A stretch of DNA of 64,000 nt from Amylostereum areolatum (Eukaryota; Basidiomycota; Agaricomycetes; Russulales; Stereaceae). The notes beneath the pieces are model-generated. The model saw nothing but the letters and a program-made list of their open reading frames with translations, was not told the origin of the DNA and ran no database searches. This document shows, piece after piece, positions 1-11,559 of the stretch (position 1 is the first letter of the stretch; the number at the start of each line of letters is the position of its first letter). A program made the translations under genes and the position numbers. The stretch lies in NCBI GenBank assembly GCA_012932865.1, contig SAXG01000007.1:558001-622000 (forward strand). The letters are read 5' to 3'.

Positions 1-217
1 GCTAGCAGGTCGTCGTACGCAGGATACGTCGCAGCATCCAAAGTCCGTTGCCAGCCTGAAACCGTCATCCGGTCACGGTGCTTCTTGTATTAGAGTTGAT
101 CATGTCGCTGACACCGGTAGCAGATTCGTGCAAAATGGAGGAAGAGCATGTTGAAGAAAGCAAAACTGACGGGAAAGAAAGTGAAGGTAAGATTCAAAGC
201 CGGGCTTAGGCTGTGAA
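1..217. other. left flank of the transposon, possible 5' end of an interrupted gene
   Basis: No complete gene is visible. An ATG at 137 opens a short frame (MEEEHVEESKTDGKESEG) that reaches a GT at 187. An AG at 208-209 sits directly before the target duplication. If the transposon and one duplication copy are removed, splicing 187-209 would join this frame to the open frame at 7066-7334. That intron would be only 23 nt, shorter than usual in fungi, so the gene model is weak. Confidence 0.3.
210..217. repeat. target-site duplication, left copy
   Basis: The 8 bases GCTGTGAA directly precede the left terminal repeat and recur exactly at 7066-7073 after the right one. Confidence 0.93.
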
Positions 218-249
218 AGGACCCCTGAAACGCCCGCCAGAGGTCCGAT
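218..249 (+). repeat. left terminal inverted repeat
   Basis: All 32 bases match the reverse complement of 7034-7065. The match ends at 249; the next bases differ at the two ends. Confidence 0.95.
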
Positions 250-392
250 GCACCTACCCGGGGTCAAACGGCGCGTCAGCGCCGAGCTCCGAGGGGGGAT
301 GCCGGGTCTGAGACCCCAAATTTGGCTCTATGTCCGAGGATCTGTCCGGGTTAGGGACCGTTTGCTGGCGAGGTCCGATCCTTGACCCGGGG
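240..392 (+). repeat. left subterminal repeats
   Basis: Two copies of the composite motif GAGGTCCGA, 6-7 variable bases, ACCCGGGG lie at 240-263 and 370-392. A third copy in the same orientation is at 6957-6980 near the right end, with a degenerate one at about 6916-6939. Repeated subterminal motifs are a common form of transposase binding site; that role is inferred. Confidence 0.65.
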
Positions 393-605
393 CTATCCGA
401 GGGGACTATGAGATGGACAGACAGGGTATTGTACTGTAATTTGGACCAAATATGATAGATAAATAGTTTTATCTCCAAGTAGCAGTTATTCCACCTATAT
501 TCGTCCTATACAGGCGCACAATGACAGGAGCTTGGGCACTTACTCCGCCGTTGATGTTCAACCTTCTGTCCCTTACTCACACTCACACTTCCCAACCCTG
601 ACCAC

Positions 606-3600
606 ATGAATACACCTATCTCAGTCCTCGATGATTCTGAAATACCTGATTTTGACCACAAGACCTGGATTGGCACCGGAAAACAATTCCCCCAAATCGA
701 CATTCCTCCGGAACTCGCCCATCACATCAAGACTCTCCTCGTCATCCCCCCTCAGTTGGAGAACGACCTTCTCCCTGGTCCAAACCTTCCTGTTTGGGAC
801 TTTGTGTCTACGTCCCTTCCAAAGAGAAGCAACACATCCGTATACCCGGCACCATCATCAGCATTTTCAAAGGAACCGCCGGACCGCGCATCTGCTCACC
901 TCCATGTCCGTGACCTCCCTCCTCGAGATTTTGTAAGGAAGGTAGACCGGTTGATTGGGCAAATGGTCCTGGATGGGATGCAGTCAGTTTGCGACCCCCA
1001 ATATCGGGATGGTCGACTACCATTCTGGGTGGTGACGTACTGGCAACAGATGCACACAATTCTGGATATACAGAATGCCTGGAAGAATGCCATAACTTGG
1101 TTAGAGAGCAAGGCAGGAGAGGAGGGAGAGGAATCAAGAGAACACGTTCAAGAGGCACTCCGACAAGTAGCAACTATACCATGGCACGAACCGACGGCAA
1201 TTCGAGGCGCACAAATGAATGCAACCACAGCAGACTTTGTCAAGCTCCTAGGAGACGGGCGGGTCAGCACATTCACCCTCAACATGATGATGCATTGGAT
1301 TGTGGAGCAGCTTGAAAATGCACCACCGGAAAGCCGTGTTTACGAGGTCCACGGGTTCGACATCTGGAACGAGATTCGAAAAGCAGAGCGCGCGGATTTC
1401 TATCAAGCCAGGTCGCCCCGATTTCTCCGTCAAACCGAAAGAATCCTTTCCGAGGGCAAGAAGGTTGTCCTCATGCCGGTTTTTGTCCAGGACCAACAAC
1501 ACTTCGCTATTCTACGGATAGATGGTCATCAGCGCACAGTGGCTTATGGTGAGGAAACCCAATCTATGATACATGATTTTGGGACATTTACCAGAGGGGT
1601 ACAGGCGACAGTCTTCGGCATAAACTTGAGCGGCCTCAAGAAGTGGTCACGAAAGTACAACACTGGTTGCGCGTCCGGCTCGGCGGCGAATACAGATGGG
1701 TTGACAGCGACGATACATTTCCCTGTGCGACTCAAGACGACTGGGTGTCATGTGGAATATGTGCGGCAAATACAATTGCCCACACGACATTGAACGAGGC
1801 TCTCTGGACACAGACAACAGCTGTTGAACACCGAGTCCGCTGGTTTGTCCGGTTAGCAGAAGCACATACAAGGAGCAGAGTGGTAAGTTGTTATTCTTTA
1901 TCATCACGAACACGAACTCACCTACCCACGATACTGTTAAGGGCCGAGTGGCAAGCATACCACCGCCAGCGCACACTGCAGGATCATTACGAGCCAGCCG
2001 CCTTCCGTCAGGCATGGCAAGGCTGTTAGCTGTGGATGAACGCCATGTTCCTTCTGCTCCGATAGCAATTAGCCCTCCTTCGCCGATGGCCATGGATTCC
2101 AGAGACGCTTACCTTCCGACCGAGCAAGCAATAGACGTTATGATTGCTGACGACAACGACAACGGATCCTACAACGATCCGATGGATATTGATGACCCTA
2201 CTACAGTTTGCATGAGTGCGCAACTTCAGCTTCCCACCCAAGATGCAGAGACAAACCTTTCGACATCATTTTCCAGTACAATGTCAAATGACACCGCCGA
2301 CACTGGTCCCCCAATCCCTCCCCCTGTTGTGCCACATAATAACTCGGACATACTACCCAAACTCAACTCAAATCCTCCCGCTTTCCATCCCTCTTCTCGT
2401 GCAGTATCTCGTGGGTCTACCCAGTCCTCGTCGTCCGCACCGGCAGGACACAATGAAGGCCGGATAAAGCTCAAGACCTTTGATATATTTGCGAGCACAA
2501 AGAAGGCAGCGGCGGAGGGGAAGGTGGCAAAAGCCAACAAAGTCATTGGCTGGTTCAAAAAGCGTACCTTCAGTGACATCGAGGGGTCAAGTGAGGAGAG
2601 CGACCACACACCAAAGCCGACAAAGATCAGCAAGCTTTTTGCCCGCGCTTCCTCGAAGGGGAAATCATTGCCAACGCATGTAAAGGTCGACTCAACCGGG
2701 AGTGTTGCGAACGTAGGCAACTCAAGGACTGCCCAGCGTCAGCGGTTTATCAAACAGGGAGTGGCGGACGGGACGTACACTGAAGATTGTGCAAAGAAGG
2801 ACGAGTTCCAGAGGAAGGTCCGCGAGTACGACTCTCACGCTGAATTCGACCCTCGGGATCCTTTCCTTGTTCGGCACTCTACTTGCGGCTGTGTCATCCG
2901 CATGGATGCTCTTCATGAAGTCAACGCATTCCGAAGGCATGTCCTTGGTCGTAAAGACGGAAAACAAAAGCCATGTAGAAGTGGCACCGGCGGAATGTCG
3001 TCACTTGACTCGTGGCGTGCATCAACAACGATGCCCACTTCCCGTCGCATTGTCGAATTACCATGCCCAGGACTCCTTGCGAGAACGGATGACAAGATCA
3101 AAAACTACCTAGATCGAGGATACACTGATGGCGGTGGAGCACCCTCCCTTTCACTGTTGACGAACGAACTCTTCCCCTCCGCAAAAAACTTTCGGAATTT
3201 ATCCCAAGATCAGAAAGAGGTCGTCTATGCTGCTCAACGGTCCCGCTGGAAGTGGCGTGTTGATTTAGACCTCCAACGTGTAGTTTCCACCGAGTGTTCA
3301 CTATCTGTTCAAGTTCCTGAGGACACGGACATTGCCTCTCGCCCACCATGTGTAGCTTGCAAATCGCTCCGATCTCTCAAAACCTTTTCGAACGCACTCC
3401 GTCGCCACCAGAAAGACAAGGACCCAGAAAATGCGAAGTATACGGCAAAAGTAGTGGTTCGTGGGGCGGAGATGAGCACCGACCGGTACGCTCGAGTCAT
3501 CGGCCTCCAGTCAATCCTTAACGCATTCAAGGAGGTACGTGATTGTGTTATGTTGAGTGGATGCGATTTCTTACATCACACTTTGCAGAATTCACGCGAG

Positions 3601-6600
3601 CCATACCTAGTTTTTGCACGAGGAGTATCAGAGGGAAGATTCAAGAACGAGGATGTATTCAAAGGTTTCTTGAAAGCCCTAGTCGACCGAGACGAGATGG
3701 CTCGTCGTGGTGTGGATTCGCGTGCAATGCGTTATGCTCCCACCGTGACAGAATTCGCACATGTTCTCAATATCCACAGCCCGAAAGCATATCAGGCAAT
3801 GCGACAGGTCCTGCCACTTCCGCACGCGCGCACGCTGCAGTAAGTAGAATTACAGTACTGGCAAGCTTCTTTCCGAGTTGTGCTAACTTGTTACCCAGAA
3901 TTCAAAGGTCACGCGAGCCACGTTTTCCTATTGGAATACAGGAGCGTACATTCGACCGTGTTCGACAGATTCTCGACAAGCTCAAGTACAACGGCCCCGT
4001 TGCGTTGGCATGCGATGATACCAAACTTGAGCCATCGCTAGACCCGTACTGGGATGCCGACCTTGGGCAGTATGTTTTGCTCGGTGGAACCGATTGCCCA
4101 CCCATGATACTCCCTGAACCTGACGAGCTCGCACATGCAATCAACCAAGGGAAAATCGAAAAGGCTACCCAGGTGTGCTGTCCTGTACCATCACCAATAA
4201 CCAATATCTGATCCATGCTCTGGTGCTCAGCTCCGTGTTTGGACACTGCAAACTTTTGCCCCAAATGTTCCTACCATACTCGTATGTGCGATGCCGATAT
4301 CTGCCAAAGCCAAGGCCGAGGACCTCTGGAAGCACCTCGAGACTGTTTTGGTTGGGCTCCATAAGCTTGACATCGAGGTTGTCGTATACTCAGCAGATGG
4401 CTCGTCGAAGGAGCGATCAATCGAGCGTATCTTGCATGGAAAAGCGGCCAGGTATCGAGACTATGTCATTCCCCATCCCGTTGACCCTGCGCGTAACCGC
4501 CACTACCGAGTCGGGTTCTTCAAGGTCAACGGATCTGACCGGGAAATCCCCGTCATCTTTGCTCAAGATCCAGATCATGGTCGAAAAACATACAGGAATA
4601 ATCTGTTTTCGGGTGCTCGTGTCTTGACATTGGGGCATTACATCGCAGCCTACAGCCACATACGCGCTCTCGCATTTGAAGTTCAAGATGGCCAACCCGG
4701 TCCCATTTATCATCGCGACATTGAGAAGCTAGATCGCCAGGATGACAACGCCGCAATCCGAGTTTTCAGTGCCAACACCTTGCGCTGGTTAGTCAAGCAT
4801 CATCACGAGCAACGTGGCACAATTGTCTTCTGCTATGTTTATGGCGAGCTTCCCGACGCTTACAGCAATCGTTTCATATGTCTATCGGATCGCATCCACA
4901 TTGCCCTACGTACCCTCTATTTTACAGAGATGTGGGAGGATTTCCTCGCGCGTGGAGGCTACCCCAAATCCAAGCACTGTCTATCCCCAGAGGCCCTCGA
5001 CATCACCCAATTTCTTGCCGACGCACTCATCCAATCTGTTATAATCTTCCGCGACGAACTTGGCGGGAAGTACCCGCTCCTGCCATGGAAGATTGGTACT
5101 CCAGGCTGTGAGCATGTCTTCGGCGTGTCTCGTCAGATTGTCGAGGACTTCAATGCGCTCGACTTCCAATACATGGCACCTAAACTGCAAATTCGACTTC
5201 GGGAGAAATTCCTCTTCAACAACGTCTCCGATGGCAAGGCTCGCGCGCAAGGTTACAACCACACGTACCAAGATGACCAAAACATGGACCTCGCTGCACT
5301 GTCCGCTTTCCCGTCCGATGAAGAGATCAAGACAATTGCCCATGCCGCATATGGAGAAGCTGCTGGCTTGTGGGAACTTCTCGGTGTCGACGTCAATCGT
5401 GACTGGGAGGTTTCCCGGATGCGGTTACCTTCAGTATATTCTATGCTGGCTAAAAATGCATCGTCTTCTAGTGCGGACCATAGCGATGATGACGATGACA
5501 ACGTACTAGGGGAAGATGAACATGAAGACAAGTCGGAGGACGAAGACGACACAAGTGCTTGCGAGTTGCGTCGTACAATGGAATTCTGGGAAGACGAGAC
5601 CACCACTGTCTCTGAAGATAACGAATTGAATGCACTTGCAATGGCCGCCGCCTCGCTTTCCATCGAACGAGGCATCATGATGTATGTATTCTCTATCACC
5701 GTCTGTTTAGGTGGTGAATTGAAAGTTCCTAACTCAAATTCTCAGCAGCGAGATGCTTGACGAGACAAGTGCCGACGCAGATCGGATGTGGGAAGAGGAT
5801 GCTCAACAACTCGGTAATTATCTTGCGAATGCACTTCCGGATACGAGGGATCCACGAGAGCGCACTACGCTTGCACTGTCAGACTGCTCGGACTTGGATA
5901 TGGACACTCTCACAGAACTTCGCGAGAAACACCAGACGCGCCAGGCCGAAACAGGGACTCGTCAGTCATCCACCGAGCAAACACGACCTGCGGAGGCAGT
6001 GATTCGGGCGCAACTCGTCAAAACATATCGAAATATTCTCCATAAACCTGGAGAGAAGGCTGATGGATCAGGCCAGGATCGTTTGGCACGTTGGACAAAC
6101 ACTGGGGGGAAGAAGACGGGGAATTCGGCGAATGCTGCACTGGCTGCGGACAATCGAGCTGGCTCGGTAAGTGCAAATTTTGTATCTTGTCGTGAGCGTC
6201 GATTCGACCTACGATTCTAGGAACAAACCAAACGAACGAAGGCGATTCGCAAGTTCAAGCTTCCGGCTCTCCTTGAGACTGCCCTCGTGTCCAAGGAACA
6301 CCCCGTCAAAGCCGCTGCCGGCCACGACTTCGCATTTGTGTTCCACGAGGGCCGCATACAGCTAGCGCGAGGTGAGTACAACGTCCTCCGCACCGATACT
6401 TCGAAGAGCTAAATAGCCCGTGTTACAGTGCTTGAACTTTATGTCAAATCAGGCGGAAACTACGGCGCTCATGGTTGGGTGCCCGAATGCACGCAGATCA
6501 TGGCTCTCTCTCATATCGCTGTCCAGCTTTTCGAACCCGGGAAGGCTGGCCATGGCCATGTCCCTCGTATGTTCCGTGTCATCCCAAAGCCAACCGAATC

Positions 6601-6811
6601 ACGTCTGCTCAAAGTCCCGCGCTTCGCACTACTTCCACCATCGGCCTTCTTGGTATCTGTTTCTTCTGTTGAACAGAGTAGTCGCGAGTATATTATTTCA
6701 AGCCAGGATGTTCAAATCCTTTCGCAAATATGGAGCAAAGAGGCCGACATTCAGCGGGCAATAGGAGCAATGCACAGCCGTTCTCGAGCACCTGCCGGTG
6801 GCGACTCGTAA
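606..6811 (+). CDS. Ulp1-type cysteine protease fused to DDE transposase
   Basis: Nine exons are inferred (606-1548, 1605-1882, 1942-3534, 3589-3839, 3899-4172, 4231-5681, 5746-6166, 6221-6371, 6429-6811). Together they total 5745 nt, a continuous 1914-aa protein. The first splice restores the protease core TVAYG-DSL. Residues about 200-400 form a Ulp1/SUMO-protease-like domain with His299 (QQHFAIL), Asp316, Gln358 and Cys364 (SCGICAANT). A Cys-x-Cys...His...Cys cluster near 722-755 may bind zinc and DNA. A transposase-like domain follows with candidate catalytic Asp1061 (ACDDTKL), Asp1169 (SADGSS) and Glu1407 (GCEHVFG). An acidic stretch and a 400-residue tail complete it. The protease may process the transposase or remove SUMO/ubiquitin from host proteins; that is inference. 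The gene could be read as two genes, but all splice phases favour one. Confidence 0.8.
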
Positions 6812-6956
6812 ATATGGTACACTTCCCCCCATACTTTACCCTAGTTACATCCATAACATTTTAGAGTACCCAGTCGCATTATGAACCTACAATACATACA
6901 CGGTTCGCTATCTATGAGGTCTGAGGACAGGTCCGGGGTTAGACCAACCTTTGGTG

Positions 6957-6980
6957 GAGGTCCGAGGACGCGACCCGGGG
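6957..6980 (+). repeat. right subterminal repeat
   Basis: GAGGTCCGA followed by 7 bases and ACCCGGGG, the same motif and orientation as the two copies at the left end. Confidence 0.6.
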
Positions 6981-7033
6981 TCGAACGACCCTTTCGAGCT
7001 GCTGCGGAACCCGGGGGAAAGCCCCCCTAGCGG

Positions 7034-7065
7034 ATCGGACCTCTGGCGGGCGTTTCAGGGGTCCT
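7034..7065 (-). repeat. right terminal inverted repeat
   Basis: Perfect inverted partner of 218-249, ending in GGGGTCCT just before the target duplication. Confidence 0.95.
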
Positions 7066-7073
7066 GCTGTGAA
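7066..7073. repeat. target-site duplication, right copy
   Basis: Exact second copy of GCTGTGAA, marking the right boundary of the insertion. Confidence 0.93.
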
Positions 7074-7334
7074 GCACACGCCGGAGTAGCACTGCCACCA
7101 GTGACCACGGTCCACGCTCTTCTCCTCGACCTCCACGAAGAACACTCACCTTATTGCAACCGCTCTCGCCGATATACAAATGTACTCTCTATATATATTC
7201 TCGAGACGGAGGATTCCTTCCTCGGGCGCGTCAACGGCGTTCCGTCCAAGTTGCGCATTCGCGCTTTCTGGTCAAAGTTTCAAACGGGGCGATTCACAAA
7301 CGGGCTGACTAGCATTTTGGACGGTTCATCTGTG
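7066..7334 (+). pseudogene. open exon of a gene interrupted by the transposon
   Basis: Read from GC TGT GAA, the sequence is open for about 89 codons up to a good splice donor (GTG-gtaagag at 7335). It encodes a charged helical-looking stretch including LETEDSFLGRVNG and FWSKFQTGRFTNGL. I do not recognise the family. The frame matches the short frame at 137-186 only if a 23-nt intron is assumed, so the 5' half is uncertain. No clean coding continuation past 7395 was found. Confidence 0.35.
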
Positions 7335-8037
7335 GTAAGAGCCTTTCAAATGATACTTGATACTACTGGGGCTAAACCGGACTCGTACGCCAGCCCGTCT
7401 CATATTCCAAGACACCCTTTTTTTACCCCGCGCATACGAAGGTCGGGATTTCCGGATAGCATGCACGTCCTTTTACTCCCTCTCTCAAGAAGCGTTTCAG
7501 CCTACACCCCCTGGTGCGTTGCGCTATTTTCTGCGTCTGCTCCCCAGTTCATGACCAGATCATATAGATTGACGTAGACAGCCGTTGCTGCTTCTTCCTC
7601 TTACCGATCCCTCTCTGCTTCACGTCTGGCCCAACACGCTCCCCCTATACCCATCCTCGCGTCTACGTTCAACCTGAATCTGGCCCTTGTATCTCGCAGA
7701 CCCTCTTGCATCTCCCCCGCCGCCTTGTAACACCGCGATTGACCTCTTCAACCTGTCCAGGCCCAGCGGCGCTGAGCGATGGCGAACGGTCACTGTCCGT
7801 GAAGCAAGAATACCATAACAAGCATGCTTCAACTTCAGTATCGGCCTTGTACGTGGTCAAGAGGACCTACAAAGATGCCTAGTGTGAGGTAGGATATTTT
7901 TATGGCATTTCGCTTGGAGCGGGTCTGATACCTTTAGAAGAAGGGTCCCCGGTTGAATCAGGGAGGGACTACGGTCCTTAGTGTCGAACGAAGGGAAAAG
8001 GTATGTAAAAGAGGCATGGCTGGAGTGAATCACAGAC
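7335..8037. other. no supported gene
   Basis: Only short overlapping frames are present. This is the region downstream of the TPR-CHAT gene and probably includes its 3' untranslated end plus remnants of the interrupted gene. Confidence 0.5.
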
Positions 8038-11000
8038 TCATATTCCAATGTGTATAAAGGGTACCCATCTGTCGAAAGCCTTCTCTCCAACTTCATTGCG
8101 TAGACGCTTCACTGCGTCGTGAAGCGCGTACGCTACCTTCCGCCCGTCTTCGCCTCCTCCCTTCGGCATCAGCTGCGAGTACAGCTCCTCCACAACGACG
8201 GGCGCATCTCTGTCCTTGATCGACCACATCGTCGCCACAACACTCGGATATCCCGCCATGAGCATCCCGGCCGCGAGATGGACCGCTTCCTCGGCAAGCT
8301 TCTCGTCGCCTGTCGCGGTTTGACAAGCAGACAGGACCGCGAGCTCCGTGTGCTCGAAGGACTTCTTCATGATGTCTAGGAGCTCCAGCCGACTGTCGTG
8401 AAGGATGAACGCGCTCTTGGTGGGGTCCCCGGCGCGCTGTTCCGCATGGCACGCGAGATGGATCCAACTGTGCTTCGCCATGGCCTCGAGCACGGAATCT
8501 TTCGTCGCCTTCTCTCTGTCGAGATAGAGACCTTGATCTCCGACGCATTCCTTGACGGCCGCGATTTCGGCAATGGTCCCTGGCAATGGATTTTGACCGG
8601 GCGTTGCTGGTTGTGATACGGCGAGGACGCTAGGCTTCGAGACCTGGCGCCGGTGCTGTCCGGCCCCAAGTAGGGCGGAGAGCGTGGGTGTATACGAGGA
8701 AACAACGTAATCATATATCTTTGGCCCCCCGGGGCCGTCGTAAACGCCAGCGGCATGGAGGGGGAGAAATGCCATCGAGCCCGTCGCGCACCAGGTTATA
8801 TGAGGAAGATTGTCGTTCAAGCTTTTTTGTAGCAACTATAACCAACCAGGGAGTCTGCGAGCGAATGTCAAGGGGAAAAGGGGGCCCTCACCTTCAGTTT
8901 GAGAAGTACCGGGCGTACCACAATCGACCAAAGGTTCCCCAGGATTCGCGCCATGTTGTTGTCGTCCCCTGCGGCGAGGGCCCGACGCGATCCACGGGCG
9001 CGCGCTCCTGACCGTTTGAGGCACTGCAGCATACGGTCTCTCCAACGATCCACGTGTCCGCGAGTGAGAGTGGGGAAAGGGACGTGAAGGACCGTATTGG
9101 AAGAGGGCCGAAGAATCAACGCATCGCAGCGTCCTTCGCTGATGTTGACGACAACCACGGGGCCCGAACCGACCGCTTCACGAAGATGGGCCAGCTTCTT
9201 TGGTCGCAGGAACCGTTCGCACTCGGGGAGCGTGCGTGCTCTCTCGACCAGATCTTCGTATCTCTCTGCGAGACGACGGTGCCTCTGCGCCCCGTCCTCC
9301 AAGAAGGTTTCATTTTCCGACCTGTCTGGCTCGATCGATCCAGCCGTTCCCGCGACCTCAAGCTCGTGCGAAACAAGTTCCAACTCGTCCGCGAGCGTCG
9401 AGTCCACGTCTCGCAGATCGTCGAGCGGCGTACGCAGTTGCAGGGTCTGCCCCCAAACGATGCACCGGCCCTGCTCCAGCCATTCCAGTGCACGTGCCAA
9501 GTCACCGGCAGTGATCGCAGCGGCCGCGGCCGCATTCACGACCTCTGCAATGGCAGGAAGCTCCTCGTAACGGCGATAAAGATTCGAGCCCAACCAGACC
9601 AGACGTGGTATGATTTCTACCACCACTTGATAGGCGTCCAATGCCGAGGTGATTGAGTGTTCAGAAGATGCCAACGTTGCCCATTCGCGGGCAGCAGAGA
9701 ATCTGTGGGATGGCGGACCCGAAGTGTCACTTGCAGCTTGCATAGAGATATCGACGGCAGCGTTGAAGTCGGTTGAATCTGAAAACCTCTTGAAGCGAGC
9801 CACGTAGGTGATTCCGATGTTGTTGCGATACATGGCCTTGTCGGGGTGACCGTCGGGAGTGAGGTCAATGGCCTGACGATGCACACACATGGCGCTGTCG
9901 AGGTCGGAGACGTCCCCAAATCGCTCAAATCGAACCTGGAAGGACAGCCCGAGGTTGCTGAGACGTGCAGCCTTGTCGGGGTGGCCCTCCGGAGTGAGGT
10001 CGACAGCCCGGCATTTCATGCCGATGGCGCTATCGATGTCCGCTAGATGTCCCGATCGTTCGAATCGAGCGTGGAGGGAGACTCCGAGATTGTTGAAACG
10101 TGCAGGCTTGTCTGGGTAGCCCTCCGGGGTGAGGTCAACGGCCTGGCGCGTCGCGCAAATGGCGCTATCGATGTCCGCCAGATGTCCCAGTCGCTCAAAT
10201 CGGGTATAGAGGGAGTTTCCAAGGTTGTTGAGGTACATGGGCTTGTCGGGGTCGTGTTCAGGAGTGAGGTCGACAGCCTGGCGCTGCGCGCTGACGGAGC
10301 TATCGACGTCCGCCAAATGTCCCAATCGCTCGAACCGAGCCAGGAGGGAGACTCCGAGGTTGCTGCAACGTGCAGGTTTGTCAAGGTGGCCCTCCGGAGT
10401 GAGGTCAACGGACTGGAGCTTCACATGGATGGCGTTGTCGATGTCGACTAGGTGTCCCAATCGCTCAAACCGGGCATTGAAAGCGTTGCCAAAGTTGTTG
10501 AGATACAGAGCCTTATCGAGGTGGCCCTCGGGAGTGAGTTCAACGGCCTGGCGCTGTGCACCGATCGCGCTGTCGATGTCTGCCAAGTTGCCTGATCGCA
10601 CGAACCGATCCTGGAGGGAGTTCCCGAAGTGGGTGAGATACATGGCCTTGTCGGCATGGCCCTCGGGGGTAAGCTCAGCGGATTCGCGGTACGCGTTGAC
10701 AGCGCCGTCGATGTCGGCCGGATTTCCGGATCGCTCAAATCGATGCTGGAGGAAGATTCCGAGCTTGTTGAGGTAGGTGGCTTTGTCGGCGTGGTCCGTG
10801 GGAGTGAGGTCGACGGACTGACGTTGTGCGTGAATGGCGCTGTCGATGTCGGACAGGTCCCCCAATCGCACGAATCGATCCTGGAGGAACGCTCCGAGGG
10901 TGTTGAGATACGTGGCCTTGCTGGCGTGGTCCGTGGGAGTGAGATCAACGGCCTGACGCTGTGCGCGGATAGCATTGTCAAGGTCGGCCAGGTCGCCTAA

Positions 11001-11559
11001 TCGCACGAATCGATCCTGAAGGGAGCTTCCAAGGTTGTTGAGATACATGGCCTTGTTGGGGTGGCCCCCGGGAGTGAGGTCGACGGCCTGACGCTGCGCG
11101 GTGATTGCGCTGTCCATATCAACCAGGTCTCCGAATCGCTCGAATTGCATTTGCAGGGAGATTCCTAGGTTGTTGAGGCGCGTTGGCCTGTCGGGAAGGC
11201 CTTCAAGGGGAAGTTCAACCGCCCGTCGCTCGGCGTCGATGGCTGTTTGGATGTCCAAACGGCTTCCCTGATCCTCGAAACATTGGGAAAAGAAGATACC
11301 CACGCGAGCGAGGAGCCACGGGTCCCCGGATACGAATTCCGCGATGTATTGCGACCTCGCGTCCAATGTACTGTATTGTTGGAGGTTGGAAACAATCTGA
11401 ACGTCGGTTCGGCATCAAGGTCACCATCGAAGTGATGTCTATGTAACAACTGACCTCTTCAAACGAAACAGCCATGTTAGTTTGCGTTGCCCTCATATAC
11501 GAGACGACTGGAGCAATAGAATCCGAGGTCTTGGACTGCGAAATTGGTTGAAACCCCAT
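8038..11559 (-). CDS. TPR-CHAT caspase-like protein 1
   Basis: Three exons (11559-11455, 11396-8892, 8835-8038) total 3408 nt, 1135 aa. The middle part has 11 TPR-like units of 45 residues with the core LTPEGHPDKAxYLNNLG. After a helical linker, the C-terminal 265 residues form a CHAT domain (caspase HetF-associated with TPRs, a separase/caspase-fold cysteine protease). The catalytic His is near 1000 (HLACHA) and the Cys near 1041 (LSACQTATG), both present. The ending WVPFIHIGI is shared with the plus-strand paralogue at 32968. Related TPR-CHAT proteins are activated proteases in immunity and cell death; the substrate here is unknown. The start at 11559 is the first ATG of an exon spliced in phase; the amino end is the least certain part. 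Confidence 0.85.
9800..11230 (-). repeat. 135-bp tandem coding repeats (11 TPR-like units)
   Basis: Eleven 45-codon units inside the TPR-CHAT 1 gene repeat the pattern AVDLTP.GH.DK.YLNNLG and a following RFERLGDLADIDSAI segment. They are similar enough at DNA level for unequal recombination; the paralogue has nine units. Confidence 0.85.

Larger units (their letters stand above)
218..7065 (+). mobile_element. complete DNA transposon with Ulp1-DDE gene
   Basis: This 6848-bp element has perfect 32-bp terminal inverted repeats (218-249 and 7034-7065, starting AGGACCCCTGAAACG) and is flanked by an exact 8-bp direct repeat GCTGTGAA (210-217 and 7066-7073). Inside is one long spliced gene, 606-6811, with no in-frame stop. 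An 8-bp duplication is known for hAT, P, Merlin and Zisupton-type elements. Ulp1 peptidases attached to transposases are reported in fungal KDZ (Kyakuja-Dileera-Zisupton) elements, so KDZ or a relative is the best guess; the superfamily is not proven. The identical repeats, exact duplication and intact gene point to a recent insertion that may still be autonomous. Confidence 0.93.

Noticed and set aside
1888..3843. Separate gene starting at 1888 inside the transposon
   Set aside because: The first 18 codons are an intron ending in AG at 1941; splicing from 1882 keeps phase with the upstream Ulp1 exons.
9800..11230. Regular 135-bp repeats as a possible CRISPR or satellite array
   Set aside because: The repeats are in-frame 45-residue TPR units inside a protein gene, with no unique spacers.
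8038..11559. TPR-CHAT as part of a type III-E CRISPR (Craspase) system
   Set aside because: No Cas proteins or CRISPR repeats in the window, and the genes have spliceosomal introns of a fungal type.
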